DNA from: an uncultured bacterium
Lineage (GTDB): Bacteria; Bacillota; Clostridia; Lachnospirales; Lachnospiraceae
Assembly (NCBI GenBank): GCA_947073545.1
Contig: CAMTMP010000009.1
Span: 62,001-126,000, forward strand
Reading direction: 5' to 3'
Length of the DNA stretch: 64,000 nucleotides
In this document: piece after piece, positions 60,171 to 64,000 of the stretch
Layout of the letters: each line of letters starts with the position of its first letter
Position numbering within the stretch: the stretch's first letter is position 1
Position numbers and translations under genes: made by a program
The notes under the pieces: generated by a model
Database searches by the model: none
Seen by the model: the letters and a program-made list of their open reading frames with translations, nothing else
What the model was told of the DNA's origin: nothing

Positions 60171-61832
60171 GTGGAATCAAAAAACTTTATCGAGCAGATC
60201 ATAGACAAGGATCTTGCAGAGGGTGTTTATGACACCGTGCATACTCGGTTTCCGCCCGAACCCAACGGTTATCTGCATATCGGACATGCCAAGAGCATAT
60301 TGCTTAATTACGGGCTTGCGACCGAGTATGGCGGAAAGTTCAATATGCGCTTTGACGATACGAACCCGACCAAGGAGAAGAGCGAGTTTGTGGAGTCGAT
60401 CAAGGCGGATGTAAAGTGGCTGGGAGCGGATTATGAAGACCGGCTTTTCTTTGCCTCCGACTATTTTGAGCAGATGTACGAAGGCGCGGTGAAACTGATT
60501 AAAAAGGGCAAAGCATATGTGTCGGATCTGACGGCGGATGAGATGCGTGAGTACCGTGGGACGCTGACAGAGCCGGGCAGGGATGATCCGAACAGAAACC
60601 GCAGCGTGGAGGAGAATCTGCGGCTTTTTGAGGAAATGAAGGAAGGGAAGTATGCGGACGGGGAGAAAACCCTTCGCGCGAAAATCGACATGTCCTCACC
60701 GAATATCAATATGCGTGACCCGATTATTTATCGTGTGGCGCACCTGTCCCACCAGAACACGGGGGATAAATGGTGTATTTACCCGATGTATGACTATGCG
60801 CATCCCATAGAGGATGCCATCGAAGGGATTACCCATTCTATCTGTACGCTGGAGTTTGAGGATCACAGGCCGCTCTATAATTGGGTGGTGACGGAGCTGG
60901 AGTATCCGCATCCGCCGAAGCAGATTGAATTTGCGAAAATGTACCTGACCAATGTGGTCACGGGAAAAAGATATATAAAAAAGCTGGTGGAGGACGGCAT
61001 TGTGGACGGCTGGGACGATCCCAGACTGGTGTCCATCGCGGCGCTTCGTAGACGCGGTTTCACGCCTGAGTCGATTCGACTCTTTGTGGAACTGTGCGGC
61101 GTGTCCAAGGCCAATTCCTCGGCGGAATACTCGATGCTCGAGTACTGTATCAGAGAGGATCTAAAGATGAAGCGGCCCCGGATTATGGCGGTGACTGATC
61201 CGGTCAAACTTGTGATAGATAATTATCCCGAAGGGGAGACAGAGTGGCTTCCCGTGGTGAATAATCCGGAGAATGAATCGCTCGGTTCCCGCGAGGTGCC
61301 TTTTAGCAGGGAGCTTTATATCGAGAGGGAGGATTTCATGGAGGAGCCGCCGAAGAAATATTTCCGCCTTTTCCCGGGCAATGAGGTCCGGCTCATGGGC
61401 GCGTATTTCGTGAAGTGCGAAAGTTACGAGAAGGACGAGGCGGGCAATGTGACGGTGGTGCACTGCAGTTACGATCCGGCATCCAGAGGGGGTAACAGCC
61501 CGGATGGCCGCAAGGTGAAGGGAACGATTCACTGGGTATCCGCAGCGGAGTCCGTGAAAGCCGAGGTCAGACTTTACGAGAACATCATCGATGAGGAGAA
61601 GGGCGTCTACAATGAGGACGGGAGCTTAAACCTGAATCCCAATTCACTGACCGTATTGAAAGAGTGCCGGATTGAGCCGTCGGTGAAAGATGCGAAGGCA
61701 TATGAGAGCTTTCAGTTTGTAAGACAGGGATTTTTCTGCGTGGACTGCAAGGATTCCGGTTCTGAAAAACTGGTTTTTAACAGAATTGTGTCTTTGAAAA
61801 GCTCATATGTCTTGCCGAAATCAGAAAATTAG
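60171..61832 (+). CDS. glnS: Glutaminyl-tRNA synthetase
   Basis: 553 aa, GTG start 8 nt after GAGGAGG. The HIGH motif is [19 protein letters not shown] and the C-terminal anticodon-binding barrels ([25 protein letters not shown]) place it with GlnRS rather than GluRS. The second signature (MSKR in E. coli) reads TGKR here ([11 protein letters not shown]). It attaches glutamine to tRNA-Gln, so the strain need not depend only on the amidotransferase route. No T-box is seen upstream; transcription passes through a strong terminator. Confidence 0.95.
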   Translation: MESKNFIEQIIDKDLAEGVYDTVHTRFPPEPNGYLHIGHAKSILLNYGLATEYGGKFNMRFDDTNPTKEKSEFVESIKADVKWLGADYEDRLFFASDYFEQMYEGAVKLIKKGKAYVSDLTADEMREYRGTLTEPGRDDPNRNRSVEENLRLFEEMKEGKYADGEKTLRAKIDMSSPNINMRDPIIYRVAHLSHQNTGDKWCIYPMYDYAHPIEDAIEGITHSICTLEFEDHRPLYNWVVTELEYPHPPKQIEFAKMYLTNVVTGKRYIKKLVEDGIVDGWDDPRLVSIAALRRRGFTPESIRLFVELCGVSKANSSAEYSMLEYCIREDLKMKRPRIMAVTDPVKLVIDNYPEGETEWLPVVNNPENESLGSREVPFSRELYIEREDFMEEPPKKYFRLFPGNEVRLMGAYFVKCESYEKDEAGNVTVVHCSYDPASRGGNSPDGRKVKGTIHWVSAAESVKAEVRLYENIIDEEKGVYNEDGSLNLNPNSLTVLKECRIEPSVKDAKAYESFQFVRQGFFCVDCKDSGSEKLVFNRIVSLKSSYVLPKSEN

Positions 61833-61840
61833 GGTAAAAT
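61812..61840 (+). promoter_or_regulatory. Promoter of the DUF2225 gene
   Basis: -35 TTGCCG (61812-61817), 17-bp spacer, -10 TAAAAT (61835-61840), overlapping the end of glnS. The leader holds GGATAAACA/TGTTTATCC (61874-61915) and GCCCGC/GCGGGC (61935-61952). Confidence 0.7.
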
Positions 61841-61994
61841 ATACACGAAAGCATTGAGCAGTGCGCAGACAGAGGATAAACAGAGAGGGGAGCATGCTCA
61901 CCGAAATGTTTATCCGAATGGATGGATAGAGAAAGCCCGCAAGTCGGCGGGCACTGCAGAAAATATATAAATATAACTTGGGGAGGATAAACAA

Positions 61995-62864
61995 ATGGCA
62001 GGACTGTTATCTGGGTTAGAGCAGTTTGGATTGAGCAATCTGGAGAGTATGGATCTTTATGAAACACCTAAGAAGGGAGAAGAGGGAAGCGAAGGAGGTC
62101 AGGCTGCGGTGCATGTTGTACAGGAGCAGGATTTCCTCTTTGACAAATCCTTTACTTGTCCGCTTTGCGACAGGGAATTTAAGGCGAGAACCGTGAAGAT
62201 CGGTAAGGCGAAGCTGGCAGGCAGCGACTTGGATCTGCGCCCCAGATATGAGCAGATTGATCTTTTAAAATATGATGTGATTATGTGCCCGTCCTGTGGT
62301 TATGCGGCACTGAGCAGATTTTTTAAATACCTGACATCTCCCCAAGCGAAGAATATCCAGAAGGCGATCTCGGCAAACTTTAAACCGCAGAAAGAGGCGG
62401 CTGAGACCTATACCTATGACGAGGCGCTGGAGCGCTATAAGATGGCTCTGGCAAATGCGATCGTCAAGCAGACGAAGGCCAGTGAGAAGGCTTATATCTG
62501 TTTGAAGACGGCATGGCTTCTCAGAGGCCAGGCGGAGCATTTGGATCCGGCTGAAGAAGGATATGAAGAGAAAAAGAAACAGTGTCAGACAGAGGAAGAA
62601 GAGTTCTTAAGGAACGCGCTGGAGGGATTCTTGGCAGCGCGGCAGACGGAGAGTTTCCCCATGTGCGGTATGGATGAACCTACGGTGGACTTCCTGATTT
62701 CCGTGACGGCAATGCGCTTTGAGCAGTACGATGTGGCGAGCCGCCTGATTACGGGACTGATCACTTCCAAGACGGCTAATCCGCGCATGAAGGATAAGGC
62801 GAGAGACGTGAAGGAAATGATCGTGAAAAAGATTAAAGAGAAGAATGCTGCGTCCAGAAAATAA
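61995..62864 (+). CDS. DUF2225 protein with two zinc-binding CxxC pairs
   Basis: 289 aa. The first third has CPLCDREF and CPSCGYAALSRFF, the paired CxxC knuckles of DUF2225; the rest is helical and TPR-like (EALERYKMALANAIVKQ and ARQTESFPMCGMDEPTVDFLISVTAMRFEQYDVASRLI). Function unknown; the family is common in Clostridia. GGGGAGG precedes the ATG. It has its own promoter and terminator. Confidence 0.88.
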   Translation: MAGLLSGLEQFGLSNLESMDLYETPKKGEEGSEGGQAAVHVVQEQDFLFDKSFTCPLCDREFKARTVKIGKAKLAGSDLDLRPRYEQIDLLKYDVIMCPSCGYAALSRFFKYLTSPQAKNIQKAISANFKPQKEAAETYTYDEALERYKMALANAIVKQTKASEKAYICLKTAWLLRGQAEHLDPAEEGYEEKKKQCQTEEEEFLRNALEGFLAARQTESFPMCGMDEPTVDFLISVTAMRFEQYDVASRLITGLITSKTANPRMKDKARDVKEMIVKKIKEKNAASRK

Positions 62865-62912
62865 CGGTGCGGCAGAGTGGGAAGTTCAGTTCTTGAACAT
62901 CAACGAACATAA

Positions 62913-62947
62913 AAAGGCGGAGTCGGTTATCCGGCCCCGCCGTTTTT
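62913..62947 (+). terminator. Terminator after the DUF2225 gene
   Basis: GGCGGAGTCGG pairs with CCGGCCCCGCC around TTAT (about 62917-62941), then TTTTTT. Confidence 0.88.
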
Positions 62948-62952
62948 TGCGC

Positions 62953-63071
62953 GTATAAGCAGAGCCAGAAGAAGACAGAAACATGCCGCATGCTTGCATA
63001 GGAGCATGTTTGTGGCAGCTTATGGCGGGCAACGCGAGCTTGGAGTGCGGAGCACTTCAAGCCTGCTTATC
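62953..63071 (+). repeat. Branched intergenic repeat between DUF2225 and TetR genes
   Basis: Outer stem ATAAGCAG (62955-62962)/CTGCTTAT (63063-63070). Inside are AAACATGC/GCATGTTT with a GCATGCTTGCATAGG tip and CTTGGAGTGC/GCACTTCAAG with a GGA triloop (about 63039-63061). It starts with GTATAAGCAGAGCCAGAA, close to the motif at 37371. Its right end touches the stop codon of the minus-strand TetR gene. Confidence 0.8.
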
Positions 63072-63672
63072 AGCGGTAAGAAAGCGCTTTCAACATATTC
63101 AGGTAGGAACAGCTCTCCTCATAGAGCATGTCCGGATGAAAAGACGAGTCCTGAAAACGCGAGTCCATCAGTCCGTCAAGTGTGTAGGTCACCATCTGAT
63201 CCAGTTTTTCATAATCAACTTCGCTCTTAAACAGGGAGCGGTCACTCTGGTTTTTTAGAACAGCCTGCATATCGCTCAACACGTTCTTTTGGCGTTCGAT
63301 AGCCATAAGAGCTTCGCTTACATCCTCAAAGCGGCAGCGGTCAAGAAACTGCTGCATGTAAGGATAATTTTTTAGCACTTGCATTTTTGCATATTCCATC
63401 TGTCGGCGGATTTCAAAATAATCCCGTTCCGTGGAGGAAACGCCTCCGGTCAGTTCCAGTTTCATAAAACGTACGCTGTAGTCATAGAGGAAACTATAAA
63501 GTCCAAGTTTGCTCCCGAAATAGTGAAATAAGAGGCCTTTGCTGATACCGGCCTCGCCCACAATATCGTCTGTACTGGCGTGCTTATAGCCGCCCAATGA
63601 AAATATTTTTAAAGACGCATTAATCATGCGGTCCTGTTTTTCTTTTTTTAAATCAAAAAATTTTTCGTTCAT
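63070..63672 (-). CDS. TetR-family transcriptional regulator
   Basis: 200 aa. The helix-turn-helix is at about residues 13-58: RMINASLKIFSLGGYKHASTDDIV, then GEAGISKGLLFHYFGSKLGLY. The ligand domain is unassigned. GAGGAAGG precedes the ATG. GACC/GGTC with a TTTTC spacer (63697-63709), about 30 nt upstream of its start, may be its operator. Targets may include itself and the divergent small membrane gene. Confidence 0.93.
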   Translation of the reverse strand: MNEKFFDLKKEKQDRMINASLKIFSLGGYKHASTDDIVGEAGISKGLLFHYFGSKLGLYSFLYDYSVRFMKLELTGGVSSTERDYFEIRRQMEYAKMQVLKNYPYMQQFLDRCRFEDVSEALMAIERQKNVLSDMQAVLKNQSDRSLFKSEVDYEKLDQMVTYTLDGLMDSRFQDSSFHPDMLYEESCSYLNMLKALSYR

Positions 63673-63696
63673 ACCTTCCTCAATTCTACAAAAATT

Positions 63697-63709
63697 GACC
63701 TTTTCGGTC
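63697..63709. promoter_or_regulatory. Candidate TetR operator
   Basis: GACCTTTTCGGTC: four-base perfect arms around a five-base centre, in the divergent region close to the TetR start. TetR-family sites often have this form. Confidence 0.4.
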
Positions 63710-63913
63710 GACTATAACTATAGCACAACCCCGCGAGGGATTCAATGATCTGCGTAAAACTAGTTTTAAGAAAATTTTTGGCTACAAGATGTTGTGGCTA
63801 AAATCCGACTTTTATAAAGTTTTGTCTTTTTTTATACATATTCTCTTTTCATTTTCACAAAATAGTATTAATATAATGATAATAGGACGTGATGCGGTGA
63901 AAGGAGAACACTG

Positions 63914-64000
63914 ATGGCAAAAAAATTCGGTAAGTTATTGATGGTGACAGCGGCTCTTGGCGCCGTAGCAGGTGGTGTATATTATTACCTGAAGGGCAGA
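63914..64000 (+). CDS. Start of a small membrane protein (3' end outside window)
   Basis: 29 codons are visible. MAKKFGKLLMVTAALGAVAGGVYYYLKGR: a short basic head, one glycine/alanine-rich membrane segment and a basic end, after GAAAGGAG. A -10 TATAAT lies at 63872-63877. It is divergent from the TetR gene and may be its target. Family unknown. Confidence 0.7.
   Translation, partial: MAKKFGKLLMVTAALGAVAGGVYYYLKGR

Overview
The window reads as a chromosomal segment of a butyrate-forming, mucin-associated member of the Lachnospiraceae (Firmicutes, Clostridia). The evidence is a Gram-positive style S10-spc-alpha ribosomal protein cluster with a zinc-type S14, a long-form HPF, an ECF vitamin transporter core next to truA-rplM-rpsI, a sialic acid catabolic cluster, and the clostridial thl-crt-hbd-bcd-etfB-etfA butyryl-CoA operon. 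Promoters are sigma-A-like and Shine-Dalgarno sites are strong (AGGAGG type). I saw no IS element, prophage or CRISPR array.

Layout. 1-4.7 kb: end of a hybrid histidine kinase, an unrecognised coiled-coil protein, a TraX-like membrane protein, an RlmI-like methyltransferase and an SGNH hydrolase. 4.7-12.4 kb: a divergent sialic acid cluster. The minus arm is nanE, a YhcH/NanQ-like anomerase and a ROK kinase. The plus arm is a lipoprotein solute-binding protein, two permeases, nanA and an RpiR regulator. The two arms share a promoter region that contains a 19-bp tandem repeat. The cluster has no transporter ATPase. 12.4-30.1 kb: rpsJ to rplQ with secY, adk, map, a KOW protein, infA and rpoA. 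30.1-36.7 kb: a heptad-repeat coiled-coil protein, an M15 peptidase, ecfA1-ecfA2-ecfT-truA and rplM-rpsI. 36.7-37.4 kb: a small cysteine-containing ORF and tRNA-Ala(CGC)-tRNA-Val(CAC). 37.5-49.2 kb: YitT, MATE, SDR, thioredoxin reductase, an SH3-NlpC/P60 hydrolase, a DnaA-box cluster, hpf, a DUF1576 transporter, an M23 peptidase and a chemoreceptor. 49.2-56.1 kb: the butyrate operon. 56.2-64 kb: an unrecognised anchored protein, a 74-aa protein, a DHH phosphoesterase, a 38-aa membrane microprotein, glnS, a DUF2225 protein, a TetR regulator and the start of a small membrane protein.

The most unusual feature is in the spacers. Many intergenic gaps, including gaps inside the ribosomal and butyrate operons where genes are normally packed tightly, hold 90-140 nt elements. 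Each is closed by a long inverted repeat that encloses two or three hairpins, often with a GAA triloop. Some copies are nearly identical (45 of 47 nt between the S17-L14 and S14-S8 spacers). Others keep the shape while their stems differ in sequence. They look like one or more families of structured intergenic repeats, and are my main candidate for something undescribed. All pairings were found by eye, with no folding or database search.
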